Below the pieces are notes generated by a model. The model saw nothing but the letters and a program-made list of their open reading frames with translations. It searched no databases and was not told the origin of the DNA. A stretch of 64,000 nucleotides of DNA from UBA6168 sp039819485. Its GTDB lineage: Bacteria; Bacteroidota; Bacteroidia; Chitinophagales; Saprospiraceae. Positions 27,212 to 37,090 of the stretch are shown here, piece by piece. The position numbers and the translations under genes are program-made. Every line of letters begins with the position of its first letter. The stretch's first letter is position 1. The stretch is from NCBI GenBank assembly GCA_039819485.1, contig JBCBRY010000010.1:1-64000 (forward strand). The letters run 5' to 3'.

Positions 27212-28258
27212 TTAAAGGTTTTTGACCATCTGGTCTAAAGCCTCTTCCAATTTTATTTCTTTTTTCAAATAAGGCAACCAATATTTTTCTAATACTTCGT
27301 GGTAAGCACCCGAGACATCAAACTCATGCATAAACATAGAATATTCCAGCCCTTCAACCTCCTTTTCCATTGCTTCTTTTGCTACCATCCCGGCTGTATA
27401 GAACAAGATGGCGTGCCAAAGCCTGGAGTGTTTTCCTTTTTTATATTGCTTGCATTTATTGTTAATAATTGGCTGTACCTTTTCATAGACTCCGGGAAGT
27501 GTGTGTGAAGTTTCATGAAAAACCATTTCGGTACCATGGTAGTTTTGATAGTTTTTTCGATAAGAAGAAATCACTACGGAAGGGTAGGGGGTTTCGGAAG
27601 TATAAGCTCCGGCCCAGTGAGTGTAATTTCCGCATACTTCTATTCTTAACTTTTGCCAGGGAAATTCGCTATCGTAAAATTGGCTAATCTTTGACAAACA
27701 ATTTTCTTCTATTTTATCAATTAAATTAATTCTTTCAGCAACCCATTTTATATTCCTATTCTTTTGTGTGTCCCATAAATATTTTTCAAAAATCGGGTGC
27801 ATTTTAAACAAAGACATTTTTAAAGAATCAGGTAAATCTTTTTCTCCTAATTCGTTTAATCTTTTTACGCTCATTATTTCATAACGATAATGGTTCATCA
27901 ACGAGTCGAACAATAAATTACGGTCAATCAGCTGATCTTCATAATAAGTCATGGCGAAAAAAATAGCCTCATCTTCTTTTTGTAAAATAGCATTTTTTAC
28001 ATGAGAACTATCTTTCAGGAAAGTAAGCAGTTTTTGTTGTTTGTCCGTTATGCCTTTCTTTCTTATGAATGCCGTTGTTTGCACCAAATAGTGGTGTAGG
28101 TTGACCAAAGAGTGTGAGTGGAATTCAAAGCGGTCTGTAGTGACTAAGATGCTGTCAGTCAATACATTATTAGCTTGATCCGAGCTGCTTTCCTGAGTTG
28201 GTGCAGCACATGAGTTGATCAACCATAGCGATGTGCAAAATAGTAGTATCCTTAGCAT
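27212..28258 (-). CDS. Lipoprotein with HExxH metallopeptidase-like motif
   Basis: A 348-residue protein of no family I can name. From the ATG at 28258 a lipobox ends at Cys17 (LINSCAAP); a TTG at 28276 would add six residues. The central part is helical and rich in charged residues. An HETSH sequence (248-252) in the context GTEMVFHETSHTLPG matches the zinc-metalloprotease HExxH motif. A third ligand could come from the conserved-looking SRLWHAILFYTAG (His282) or a following Glu, which would make it a gluzincin-like enzyme. It lies 59 bases downstream of an AraC regulator on the same strand, so the two are probably cotranscribed. The catalytic role is inferred from motif alone. Confidence 0.8.
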   Translation of the reverse strand: MLRILLFCTSLWLINSCAAPTQESSSDQANNVLTDSILVTTDRFEFHSHSLVNLHHYLVQTTAFIRKKGITDKQQKLLTFLKDSSHVKNAILQKEDEAIFFAMTYYEDQLIDRNLLFDSLMNHYRYEIMSVKRLNELGEKDLPDSLKMSLFKMHPIFEKYLWDTQKNRNIKWVAERINLIDKIEENCLSKISQFYDSEFPWQKLRIEVCGNYTHWAGAYTSETPYPSVVISSYRKNYQNYHGTEMVFHETSHTLPGVYEKVQPIINNKCKQYKKGKHSRLWHAILFYTAGMVAKEAMEKEVEGLEYSMFMHEFDVSGAYHEVLEKYWLPYLKKEIKLEEALDQMVKNL

Positions 28259-28317
28259 TTTGAATTTTAGGGGCAAATAACAGGTGTTTTTAGTAATTAA
28301 AATAGGAGAAATCGGAA

Positions 28318-29115
28318 CTATGAAAATAATTTATGGGGAGTCTTGCCAATTAACTGCTGATAGTCAGCGATGAGATGGGATTGGTCGGTGTAGCCAGAGA
28401 GATGTGCCACATCAGTCCAGGTGTAATTTTTAAAGGCCAGATGATTTTTAATCGTTTTGGTAAAGCGTTCGACCCGGAGGATTTCTTTGGGCGTGAGTCC
28501 GATATATTTGTTGCAAAGTTTTTGCAAATACCGGTTCGAAAAACCTAATTCTTGAGAAATCAGATTAACGTTTATTTTGTCATTTTTTGCTTTAATTTTT
28601 TTTAATAAAAACAATATATGTGCATTGGGCTGTTCAAAATAATATGTTAAAATGAGTTGTTCGATATTTTTAAATATTTCCCCGGCGGATTTTTTTTTAT
28701 TTTGAAAATATTGTAAATAAATATGTGCTGGTTTAAAATCAATGATAGCATTCAATGGTACAGAAAGGTTTTTTATCGCATTGGCAGGAGTACCAAGAAT
28801 AGAAAATAAGACGCCCGGCTTGAAGCGGGCTATAAACGTTCTTTTTCGGTTTTTTCGATTTATTAAAAAACCAGCCGAGCGTGGACCAATAATATTTAAA
28901 GATACTTTTTCTGTATGGTTAAATTCATGAATTATTAAATGGGCGCATAAGTCTGGCAAAATGTAAACAGGGATTGAATCATTTAATTGATTATCGACCA
29001 AAAAATAATTTTCAAAAATTAAACTGCCTTGCGGTGAAGGAGCAAATTGCGTTTTCCCTTCAAAGGGGTTTGTAGAACTTTTCCAAAGTTCATGCATGGC
29101 AGTATCGTAAAGCAT
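28318..29115 (-). CDS. AraC-family transcriptional regulator
   Basis: A 265-residue regulator. The N-terminal 150 residues form a cupin-like sensor domain of the type paired with AraC domains (YILPDLCAHLIIHEF, LINRKNRKRTFIARFKPG). The C-terminal two-helix-turn-helix domain is at about 165-262: the first HTH in INVNLISQELGFSNRYLQKLCNKYIGLTPKEILR, the second in WTDVAHLSGYTDQSHLIADYQQLIGKTP. The inducer is unknown. It is the first gene of a likely two-gene unit with the HExxH lipoprotein, and a terminator separates it from the upstream permease. Confidence 0.93.
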   Translation of the reverse strand: MLYDTAMHELWKSSTNPFEGKTQFAPSPQGSLIFENYFLVDNQLNDSIPVYILPDLCAHLIIHEFNHTEKVSLNIIGPRSAGFLINRKNRKRTFIARFKPGVLFSILGTPANAIKNLSVPLNAIIDFKPAHIYLQYFQNKKKSAGEIFKNIEQLILTYYFEQPNAHILFLLKKIKAKNDKINVNLISQELGFSNRYLQKLCNKYIGLTPKEILRVERFTKTIKNHLAFKNYTWTDVAHLSGYTDQSHLIADYQQLIGKTPHKLFS

Positions 29116-29157
29116 GAGGGGTATTTAAATCCTGTATTTAGGTTTAAGTTTTTAAAT

Positions 29158-29202
29158 AAAAATAAACACAGGGAAACACTGTTGATCTCTGTGTTTATTT
29201 TT
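29158..29202 (-). terminator. Terminator after the first FtsX/MacB-like permease
   Basis: AAAAATAAACACAG / CTGTGTTTATTTTT form a 14-bp stem with a 17-base loop between the permease stop (29226) and the AraC start (29115). On the minus strand the stem's 3' arm ends in a T-rich run. It keeps AraC transcription independent of the permeases. Confidence 0.8.
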
Positions 29203-29225
29203 TTGTTTAAGAAGTAAAAGAACAG

Positions 29226-31691
29226 CTATTCCGACCGTAGCGAGTCTATCGGGTTTGCCAAAGCTGCTTTTATACTTTGGAAACCCACAGTAGCTAAAGC
29301 GATCATCAATGAAATGATGCCGGCCAAAGCGAAAATCCACCAACCGATATCAATGCGGTAGGAAAATCCTTGCAGCCAATTATTCATCGCATACCACGCC
29401 AGGGGTGAAGCGATAACGATAGATAGCAAAACCAGTTTTAAAATATCGGTAGACAACAGGGTAACGATTCCTCCGGTTGTTGCACCCAAGACTTTCCGGA
29501 TGCCAATTTCTTTGGTCCTTTGTGTGATCATATATCCTGACAGGCCGAACAAGCCCAGGCATCCAACAAAGATGGCCAGTAAAGCAAATACAGTAGCCAG
29601 TGACCCAAATGTCCGTTCATTTTCATACTGGCGGTTGAAATAATCATCGAGGAAAAAGTAATCGAACGGGTTGCCTGGGAAAGCTTCTGTCCAGGCATTT
29701 TCTACGTGCTGTACGGTCGCTGCAATTTCATCTGTTTTTATCCGCATGGAGTAAAATTCTCCGAAATAGGGAGAACAGTAAAAGATGGCCGGATCAAGTG
29801 CTTTTTTTAAAGATACTTGGTGATAGTCATTGATCACGCCGACAATTATCGGATTCCAGCGAAATTGCGGGATTGCAACAGTCTGTCCAACAGCATCTTC
29901 TGGTTTTTCAAACCCCAACAACTTGATGGCCGATTCGGAAAGTATGACTGATGTATCCTGGTCACTCGGAAACTCTTCCGCAAACTCTCTTCCTGCTACC
30001 ATTTTCATTTTGAAAACGTCGAGGAAGTCGTAATCCATGCTATTGAACCGGAGACCGACCAGTTGGGTGTCATCTGTGCCGTATTTTTTGGCCATCGCTT
30101 TATACTCGCGTTGCTTACCGGGAACTGTCACCGAGGCTGAAACTGCTTCGATTTCCGACGACTTTTTAAGCTCGTTTCTAAATACATCAATTGCTGAAGA
30201 ACGTGCTTCCCGGTCGCGGGGAGAGATGCCGGGCCGCTCCACGACCAGTACCTGGTCGATGTTCATTCCGATATCTTTGTTCAGCATATAACTGAGCTGC
30301 TGGTAGATGACAATGGTACCAGCAATCAAAATCACGGAGGCCATGAACTGAACAACAACCAACCCTTTTCTCAGCATGGATCCACCGGCGGTGTTTTTCA
30401 AACTTCCTTTCAATACAGATACCGGTCTGAAACCCGAGAGTACCAAGGCTGGATAAAAACCCGACAGCAAAGTACCTCCGATCCAGAGCAACAACAGCAA
30501 ACCCAGGAACCAGGGCTGGGTCAAATGGGATGCATCAAAACTTACACCGGCCAATTCATTGAAATATGGAATGGCGGTCAGAGTTAACACCCAGGCGATG
30601 AGCGCTGAAATCAGGTTGACCAATCCCGCTTCTGCTAAAAATTGACTGATCAATTGCCTTTTTTCTGCACCAACTACTTTTCGGACCCCAACTTCCCGTG
30701 CCCGTTCAATGGCCCTTGCAGTGGACAGGTTCACGTAATTGATCCACGCAATGACGATCACGAACAGGCCGATTAGCCCCATAAAGAATACAATGTTGGC
30801 GTCGCCGTTCGGTTCGGGCTCTTCTGCCAGGTCCGAAGTTAGGTGGATGTCGCGCAGTGGCTGGAGTTTTAAAATATCCTTCCTGTTTTGTTCGGCTAAT
30901 TCAGGGCTGTATTGATTGACCACTGAAGGAAATTTGGCTTCCAACGAAGCTACATCAGTTCCTTCCCGCAGTTTAAGAAAGGTGTACATATCCTTGCGCT
31001 GCCAACTTTCATTATAGCGTTGTGGGGCACGTTCAAACCTGCTGTACAAAGTGGTATAAGAAAACAAGACATCGAATTTCAAGTGAGTATTGTCCGGCAA
31101 GTCTTTGAAAACACCCGTTACTTTCACCAACTCATCGTTAAAGTCGTCGTCTTTCAAATGCAGGTTTTTGCCCATCGGGTCGGCTGCGCCGAAATACAAT
31201 TTTGCGTACTCCTCCGAAATAACGGCCGAAAGCGGTTCAGCCAGGGCAGTGACTGGGTCGCCGACCGTCATTTCATACCCCATCATCGAAAGAAAAGAAG
31301 AATCGGCATATAAAAACCGCCGGTGCTTTAGGGCAATTGGTTGCGGCTGTGCGTCGTCATTGGTGATGATGACATTGTTTTTATAGCCCATGTTGTACAA
31401 ACGTGCATATTCTTCCACATCGGGCAATTCCTTTTTCAATGCAGGACCGGCACCTGGGTAGTTTTCGGCGCTGGCGATTTGTAATTCATTGTTGACATAC
31501 TGTTCCAGTGTCAGTCGGTAGATGTTGGAGGCATTGGGCAAAAAGCTTTCAAAGCTTTTTTCAAAACGGGTATACTGTGCAATGAGCAGGAACACCGCCA
31601 TTCCCAGTGCAAGACCAAGAACATTAATGAGCGTGAAACCTTTGTGTTTGGAAAGATTGCGGAAGGCAATTTTCAGATAATTGCGAAGCAT
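29226..31691 (-). CDS. FtsX/MacB-like ABC transporter permease (paralogue 1)
   Basis: An 821-residue inner-membrane protein of the double-module MacB/FtsX type: an N-terminal helix (INVLGLALGMAVFLLIAQY), a MacB-type periplasmic domain, an FtsX helical domain (about 285-405), a second periplasmic domain, and a C-terminal FtsX domain (about 690-805). The signature QRTKEIGIRKVLGA lies before the last membrane block, and the protein ends in NPIDSLRSE, as do its neighbours. These permeases form efflux or mechanotransmission complexes with a separate ATPase of the LolD/MacB class, none of which is encoded here. Substrate unknown. It is the most distal of three tandem paralogues. Confidence 0.93.
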   Translation of the reverse strand: MLRNYLKIAFRNLSKHKGFTLINVLGLALGMAVFLLIAQYTRFEKSFESFLPNASNIYRLTLEQYVNNELQIASAENYPGAGPALKKELPDVEEYARLYNMGYKNNVIITNDDAQPQPIALKHRRFLYADSSFLSMMGYEMTVGDPVTALAEPLSAVISEEYAKLYFGAADPMGKNLHLKDDDFNDELVKVTGVFKDLPDNTHLKFDVLFSYTTLYSRFERAPQRYNESWQRKDMYTFLKLREGTDVASLEAKFPSVVNQYSPELAEQNRKDILKLQPLRDIHLTSDLAEEPEPNGDANIVFFMGLIGLFVIVIAWINYVNLSTARAIERAREVGVRKVVGAEKRQLISQFLAEAGLVNLISALIAWVLTLTAIPYFNELAGVSFDASHLTQPWFLGLLLLLWIGGTLLSGFYPALVLSGFRPVSVLKGSLKNTAGGSMLRKGLVVVQFMASVILIAGTIVIYQQLSYMLNKDIGMNIDQVLVVERPGISPRDREARSSAIDVFRNELKKSSEIEAVSASVTVPGKQREYKAMAKKYGTDDTQLVGLRFNSMDYDFLDVFKMKMVAGREFAEEFPSDQDTSVILSESAIKLLGFEKPEDAVGQTVAIPQFRWNPIIVGVINDYHQVSLKKALDPAIFYCSPYFGEFYSMRIKTDEIAATVQHVENAWTEAFPGNPFDYFFLDDYFNRQYENERTFGSLATVFALLAIFVGCLGLFGLSGYMITQRTKEIGIRKVLGATTGGIVTLLSTDILKLVLLSIVIASPLAWYAMNNWLQGFSYRIDIGWWIFALAGIISLMIALATVGFQSIKAALANPIDSLRSE

Positions 31692-31802
31692 GTCGGGTGA
31701 TTTTTAAATTGGTGAAAAAACAGATACAAGGAAAGATGGTATTTTCAGGGTTTTGGATGCATGGTTGGATTTTTTGGTCGAGTTGTTAAGAAAAAATGAC
31801 CT

Positions 31803-31860
31803 ACGCAGCGTACGCAAAAGGTTTTTAATTAATTCTCTGCGGCCTTTGCGTACGCTGTGT
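31803..31860 (-). terminator. Inverted repeat with T-tract between permease genes
   Basis: ACGCAGCGTACGCAAAAGG (31803-31821) is complementary, with few mismatches, to CCTTTGCGTACGCTGTGT (31843-31860). On the minus strand CATTTTTTCTT follows shortly after, so it can terminate paralogue 2. The CTCTGCG/TTTGCGT wording recurs elsewhere in the window, so it may instead be a dispersed palindromic repeat. Confidence 0.55.
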
Positions 31861-31880
31861 GAACCATTCATTCCCCAAAC

Positions 31881-34340
31881 TTACTCGCTCCGCAAACTAT
31901 CCACCGGATTCGACAACGCCGCTCGGATTGACTGATAACTCACTGACAGCACCGCAATCAAAACCGCTGATAATCCGGCAACCGCAAACACCCACCAACT
32001 CACCTGAATACGGTAGACAAAATCCTGCAGCCATTGGTTCATGCCCCAAATGGCCAGTGGTGTGGCTATGACCAAAGCGATCAGGACCAATTTGATAAAA
32101 TCTTTAGAAAGCAGGCCAACAATGTCACCTGCATTGGCACCCAGGACTTTCCGAATGCCAATTTCCTTGGTGCGCTGCTCCGCCATAAAACTGGCCAGGC
32201 CAAACAATCCGAGGCAGGAAACCAATATTGCCAAAAAAGCAAACACCAAAGCTATGGTGCCGATTTGCTGTTCGGTCTCATACATTTCTGCAAACGAATC
32301 GTCCAAAAATGTGTAAGAAAACGGTTGGGCGGGGGCCATGCTTTTCCAATTGTTTTCCAAAGCCGCAATGACCTCTTTGCTGTCTTTGGCATCGTACTGA
32401 AATGAAATGAGTCCGGCAGAATTTCCAAGGTGCAGCCCCAACGCCCCGATGTTTTCCCGCAGGCTTTCCCAATGAAAATCCTTCACCACACCAATGACAG
32501 TGTACTCGACAAAGTCTTCGGGGGAAGGCTTGCCTTGCGGAGAGCCGTCAAACGTATAGACTTTTTTGCCGATCGGGTCATTTAAAAAACCAAACTGTTT
32601 TGCGGCTTCTTCATTTAAAATAATAGCTGAGCTGTCAGCCGGGCGGGCTTCATCAAAAAATCGGCCGGTTACGAGTTCCATTCCGAGTGTTGTCAGATAA
32701 TCGTGATCGACCGTCCACTGTCCCATGTTCACGGCATTGTCCTGTCGGAATTCTCTCGTGGCATTATAGGTGGAATTGCTTCTGCTGGAAGGTGTGGGCA
32801 AATAACTGCTCACCGTGGCGGATTCAATGGCAGGATGGTCGAGCATTTTCTGCTTAAATGCCTGCACGTTATTTTGCAAGGCATAAGCATCTTGTACGAC
32901 GACGACCTGTTCTTTCCGGAAGCCCAGTTTTTTGTTTTGGATAAAATCCAGTTGGTTGTAAACCAGCACTGTAGCAATGATCAAAACGATAGCAGTGGCA
33001 AACTGAAAAACCACCAACGCGCTCCTCAAGCCGCTGTGTTTGGCCTGCCCGGTCTTATTGCCTTTCAACACTTTAATGATGTCAAAAGCAGAAAGGAAAA
33101 ATGCCGGGTAACTGCCTGCCAGCAACCCAACCAAACCCGTTCCGCCGATGAGTGACAGCCAGAACAATGGATTGGCCCAGGGCATAATGATGTTGCGCCC
33201 GGTAAGTTCGTTAAACCAGGGCAAAGCCGCAGAGGCAATGCTGACAGCCAGCACAACTCCTATCGCCGTCATCAAAATGGTTTCACTTAAAAATTGTCCG
33301 ACCAATGCGGTACGCAGACTGCCCATGACTTTACGGACGCCGATTTCCTTTGCCCGGTGGGTTGAGCGGGCGGTGGTCAAATTCATGAAATTGATACAGG
33401 CAATGAGGAGGATAAACAAGGCAATGGCACTGAAAATATACACGTATTGAATACTGCCGTTTGGTGCCAGTTCGGCCCAGAGATCGGAGTGCAAATGGAT
33501 GTCTGTCATTTGCTGCAAGCTGACCCTTGCGTACTGTCCAGTGGCCTCAAATTCTTCCAGCGACATGCCCAGCAACTGGTTGGCGGTGATCCCGATTTTC
33601 TCTTTTGACAAAGCGACGAATTTTTCGTTAAATGCCTCAAAATCAGTACCCTTGCGCAACAATAGATAGTTGTGGAAATTATTGTTCATCGCCCAGAGCC
33701 TGGGCGCATTTTGCAACTCCCGGTTACCGCTCATTGCCAAAAGAAAATCGGCCTGGAAATGCGTGTTGCCCGGAATGTTTTCATAGACGGCTGTCACTTT
33801 CCAGGGTTCTTCATTTTCGAGGACGAGCGTTTGCCCTATCGCCAACTGGTGAGAGCCAAAATACTTTTCTGCACTTCTTCGGGCAATGGCGATCGAGTTG
33901 GGCTGTGTCAGGCATTTTCTGGCATCCCCTTCAATCACACTGACTGGAAAGACTTCAAAAAACGTACTGTCCGTATACAGTACGTGTTCTTCTTTAAAGT
34001 TTTGCTGGCCTTCTCCTTCCCGTTTGATAAGGTAGCTGCCATAATCGCGGAAACGGCAAAAATTCTGCACCTCTGGCATTTCAGCCAATACCTGTGGCCC
34101 CATGTGCCCTCCCGTCACTGCGTAGTGCTGAGCGTTGCCGCCAAAATTGACATCGAAGGTGGGACGGACAATGCGTTCGGCATTTTCATTCCAACGGTCG
34201 TAGCTCAGTTCATGCAACACAAACAGCATGATCAGCAAACAAGAGGCAATTCCAAGTGCGAGCCCGAAAATATTGATGAAACTATAACCTTGGTGTTTCT
34301 GCAAATTGCGAAGGGCAATTTTTAAATAATTCTTAAGCAT
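31881..34340 (-). CDS. FtsX/MacB-like ABC transporter permease (paralogue 2)
   Basis: An 819-residue permease with the same layout as its neighbours: N-terminal helix (FINIFGLALGIASCLLIMLFVL), periplasmic MacB-type domain, FtsX block at about 280-400 (ACINFMNLTTARSTHRAKEIGVRKVMG region), second periplasmic domain, and a C-terminal FtsX block with EQRTKEIGIRKVLGANAGD and a terminal NPVDSLRSE. Sequence divergence from the other two is substantial outside the FtsX blocks, so the duplication is old. It would need an ATPase encoded elsewhere. Spacing of about 190 and 230 bases to the neighbours does not demand a single operon, and an inverted repeat with a T-tract lies after it. Confidence 0.93.
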   Translation of the reverse strand: MLKNYLKIALRNLQKHQGYSFINIFGLALGIASCLLIMLFVLHELSYDRWNENAERIVRPTFDVNFGGNAQHYAVTGGHMGPQVLAEMPEVQNFCRFRDYGSYLIKREGEGQQNFKEEHVLYTDSTFFEVFPVSVIEGDARKCLTQPNSIAIARRSAEKYFGSHQLAIGQTLVLENEEPWKVTAVYENIPGNTHFQADFLLAMSGNRELQNAPRLWAMNNNFHNYLLLRKGTDFEAFNEKFVALSKEKIGITANQLLGMSLEEFEATGQYARVSLQQMTDIHLHSDLWAELAPNGSIQYVYIFSAIALFILLIACINFMNLTTARSTHRAKEIGVRKVMGSLRTALVGQFLSETILMTAIGVVLAVSIASAALPWFNELTGRNIIMPWANPLFWLSLIGGTGLVGLLAGSYPAFFLSAFDIIKVLKGNKTGQAKHSGLRSALVVFQFATAIVLIIATVLVYNQLDFIQNKKLGFRKEQVVVVQDAYALQNNVQAFKQKMLDHPAIESATVSSYLPTPSSRSNSTYNATREFRQDNAVNMGQWTVDHDYLTTLGMELVTGRFFDEARPADSSAIILNEEAAKQFGFLNDPIGKKVYTFDGSPQGKPSPEDFVEYTVIGVVKDFHWESLRENIGALGLHLGNSAGLISFQYDAKDSKEVIAALENNWKSMAPAQPFSYTFLDDSFAEMYETEQQIGTIALVFAFLAILVSCLGLFGLASFMAEQRTKEIGIRKVLGANAGDIVGLLSKDFIKLVLIALVIATPLAIWGMNQWLQDFVYRIQVSWWVFAVAGLSAVLIAVLSVSYQSIRAALSNPVDSLRSE

Positions 34341-34567
34341 GGCGGGTGATTTTGGTGAAAGACAATTTTATGCTTTTAAAGGTGGACGGTTTTCCTTTAG
34401 GTAGTGGTTACAACTTTTTCAGTTCGCTGTTCGTCAGTCTTGAGTCTGCAGTGTTAAGTACGTCAATTTAACTTTTCTTGTAAAAATAATTAAAGCACTT
34501 AATCCGGTCAGGAGCAATGTAATGCCCGTTTTAAAGCTTGACGAACGGAAGCATGCGGCCTGCCAAG

Positions 34568-36988
34568 TCATTCGCTCCGCAAACTCCCCACTGGATTGGC
34601 CACTGCGGCACGGATGCTCTGAAAACTGACTGTGAGAAAGGCGATGGCGATGGCGATTGTACCGGCCAGTGCAAAGACACTCCAGCCTATATCGATCCGG
34701 TAGGCAAAACTCTGCAACCACTTGTTGAGTGCCCACCAGGAAACCGGAACGGCCAGAATCAGTGCAAGGCCCACTAATTTTAGAAAATCTCGGGACAGCA
34801 TGCTCACCAAACCGGCTGTCGATGCGCCTAACACTTTCCGGATACCAATCTCTTTGGTCCGTTGTTGAGCCATAAAAGTGGAAAGTCCGATCAAGCCGAT
34901 ACAAGCGATCAAAATAGCGAGAAAGGCGAATGTACCAATGATGTTCCCGATCCGCTGTTCGGTTCGGTAAATACGATCAAAGCGCTCGTCCATAAAGTTG
35001 TAAGTGAATGGTTGGGCAGGGGCCATTTCATTCCAGTTGGATTGGAGGGTGTTGATGAATTCGGGGATGTTTTCGGTATGCAAACGCATGGTCAGGAAAC
35101 CTCTGGGCTCACCGAGAAAAAGCGCCAAAGGTTCAATGTTTTGTCGGAGACTTTCAAAGTTAAAATCTTTGATGATGCCGATGACCTCAAATTTATCAAT
35201 GTCGTCGGGGTTTTCTCCATAATTACTGATCACCTGGCCGATTGGGTCTCCATCGAAATACGTTGCCAGGCGTTCGTTGATCAATACGGCGCGGTCATCG
35301 GTCGTCCTTTCTTTTAAAAAATTCCTTCCCTGCACAATTTCCATGCTCATGGTTTTTATAAAATCATGATCCACGTATGAATTGTTGATCAATACCGCCC
35401 TGTTCATATCAGGTGTGTCTCCGATAAAATAAGAGCTGTTGTTCATACTTGAACTTACCGGAGTAAAACTGGTAAGAGAAGCATCCGTGACCTCTGGAAG
35501 GGCCAATATTTTTTCTTTAAATGTTTTTGTTTTTTCACCCAGCGGATATAAATCATGGAGCATGACCAGATGTTCGCGGTCATAGCCCAGTTTTTTGTTT
35601 TGAATAAAATTTAATTGTTGATAGACGATGAGTGTTCCACAAATCAAAAATACAGTGATCAAAAATTGAAAGACGACGAGTGCATTGCGAAAATGAGGAC
35701 TGGAATTGTCTAATTTAAAAACACCTTTCAGCACCTTGACCGGCTGGAACCGGGAAAGAAATGCCGCCGGGTAACTACCGGCCAACAATCCAGTGACCAC
35801 TGCCAGGCCGACCGTTATTAAAATAAATGCAGGCGTAATTATTTGATCGAAGGAGAAGGTTTTTCCAGATAATTCATTGAAATAAGGAAGGGCCAAAAAA
35901 ACGATGCACCAGGCTAAGCACAATGCCAAAAAGCTGACCATCATGCTCTCCCCTAAAAACTGTCCGATCAAATCCTTGCGCATGGCCCCTATGACTTTCC
36001 GAACGCCTATTTCCTTCGCCCGGATGGCGGAGCGGGCAGTCGATAAGTTCATAAAATTAATGCAGGCAATCAATAAAATAAATAACCCTATAATCGAAAA
36101 TATCCACACATATTTAATATCGCTATTGGCAGACAACTCGTCGTCTTTGGCAGAATAAAGATGAATGTCGGTTATGGGAAAAATGCTGTAGTCAAACGCA
36201 TTGCCCCCCTTGATAAATTCTGTCCACGGCATGCCAATATATTTTTCGACCTCGGGCCCAAAATACTTGTCAATTAAATGGCGGTTTACTTTCTTTTCAA
36301 AAGCGGCAACGTCCAAACCTTTTTGCAAAACCACATAGGTTATAAAATTCATGTTGCCCCATTCGGGGGCACGACTTTCTTCTATCGAACTCAATGACAA
36401 CAGAAAATCATATTTGAAATGACCGTTGGAAGGCATTTCATTGATGATGCCGGTTACTTTGAATTCGTCCTGGTTGTTGCGGACAATGGATTTTCCCATC
36501 GGGTCATCGATGCCAAAATACTTTTCCGCCATGGCTCGCGTCATCACGATGGAATTGGGGGACGAGAGCGCAGTAGCAGGATCTCCTTGTTGCAGCTCGA
36601 CGGCAAATACCTGAAAAAAAGTGCTGTCTGCGAATATGACAGACTCTTCATTATAATGCCGGTTTTCGTATTTGATGAACTGGCTTCCCCGGTCGCGCAG
36701 CCGGCAAAAAGTCTCTACTTCCGGAAAATCAGTTTTCATGGTTGGCCCTACCGGGGCCCCGGAGTTGCCCGTCTGAATGACCTGGTCCCCGATTTTTCCC
36801 TGCCCATCTATTCGAAATGTGCGCTCTGCATACGGGTGGTGCTGGTCGTAACTGATTTCGTCTTGTACGTATAGTAAAATGAATAAAAAGGCAGCCAGGC
36901 CAATCGCAAGACCAACAATATTGATGGAAGAATAAAATTTATATTTGGCAAGGTTGCGCCAGGCAATGAGTAGGTGATTTCTGAGCAT
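34568..36988 (-). CDS. FtsX/MacB-like ABC transporter permease (paralogue 3)
   Basis: An 806-residue permease with the same double-FtsX architecture: INIVGLAIGLAAFLFILLYVQDE at the N-terminus, periplasmic domain, FtsX block at about 285-405 (FMNLSTARSAIRAKEIGVRKVIGAM region), second periplasmic domain, and C-terminal FtsX block with AQQRTKEIGIRKVLGAS and NPVGSLRSE. Its last 110 residues are about 90% identical by eye to the decayed fragment at 37091-37482, showing a recent partial duplication. No ATPase gene is adjacent. The substrate is unknown. Confidence 0.93.
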   Translation of the reverse strand: MLRNHLLIAWRNLAKYKFYSSINIVGLAIGLAAFLFILLYVQDEISYDQHHPYAERTFRIDGQGKIGDQVIQTGNSGAPVGPTMKTDFPEVETFCRLRDRGSQFIKYENRHYNEESVIFADSTFFQVFAVELQQGDPATALSSPNSIVMTRAMAEKYFGIDDPMGKSIVRNNQDEFKVTGIINEMPSNGHFKYDFLLSLSSIEESRAPEWGNMNFITYVVLQKGLDVAAFEKKVNRHLIDKYFGPEVEKYIGMPWTEFIKGGNAFDYSIFPITDIHLYSAKDDELSANSDIKYVWIFSIIGLFILLIACINFMNLSTARSAIRAKEIGVRKVIGAMRKDLIGQFLGESMMVSFLALCLAWCIVFLALPYFNELSGKTFSFDQIITPAFILITVGLAVVTGLLAGSYPAAFLSRFQPVKVLKGVFKLDNSSPHFRNALVVFQFLITVFLICGTLIVYQQLNFIQNKKLGYDREHLVMLHDLYPLGEKTKTFKEKILALPEVTDASLTSFTPVSSSMNNSSYFIGDTPDMNRAVLINNSYVDHDFIKTMSMEIVQGRNFLKERTTDDRAVLINERLATYFDGDPIGQVISNYGENPDDIDKFEVIGIIKDFNFESLRQNIEPLALFLGEPRGFLTMRLHTENIPEFINTLQSNWNEMAPAQPFTYNFMDERFDRIYRTEQRIGNIIGTFAFLAILIACIGLIGLSTFMAQQRTKEIGIRKVLGASTAGLVSMLSRDFLKLVGLALILAVPVSWWALNKWLQSFAYRIDIGWSVFALAGTIAIAIAFLTVSFQSIRAAVANPVGSLRSE

Positions 36989-37090
36989 GGTCGGATGATT
37001 GAATTAATGTTAGCTAACAGGAAGATGTTAATTAAGACCGATCACCCTTAATAAAATGTTACGTATTATGTTGAAGATGTTTTTTTTAAT

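Noticed and set aside
33672..34325. 217-codon plus-strand frame within permease paralogue 2
   Set aside because: Antisense to a well-supported permease, with no recognisable fold.
34434..34904. 156-codon minus-strand frame at the 3' end of permease paralogue 3
   Set aside because: It overlaps the permease C-terminus in another frame and its composition reflects that gene, not a protein family.
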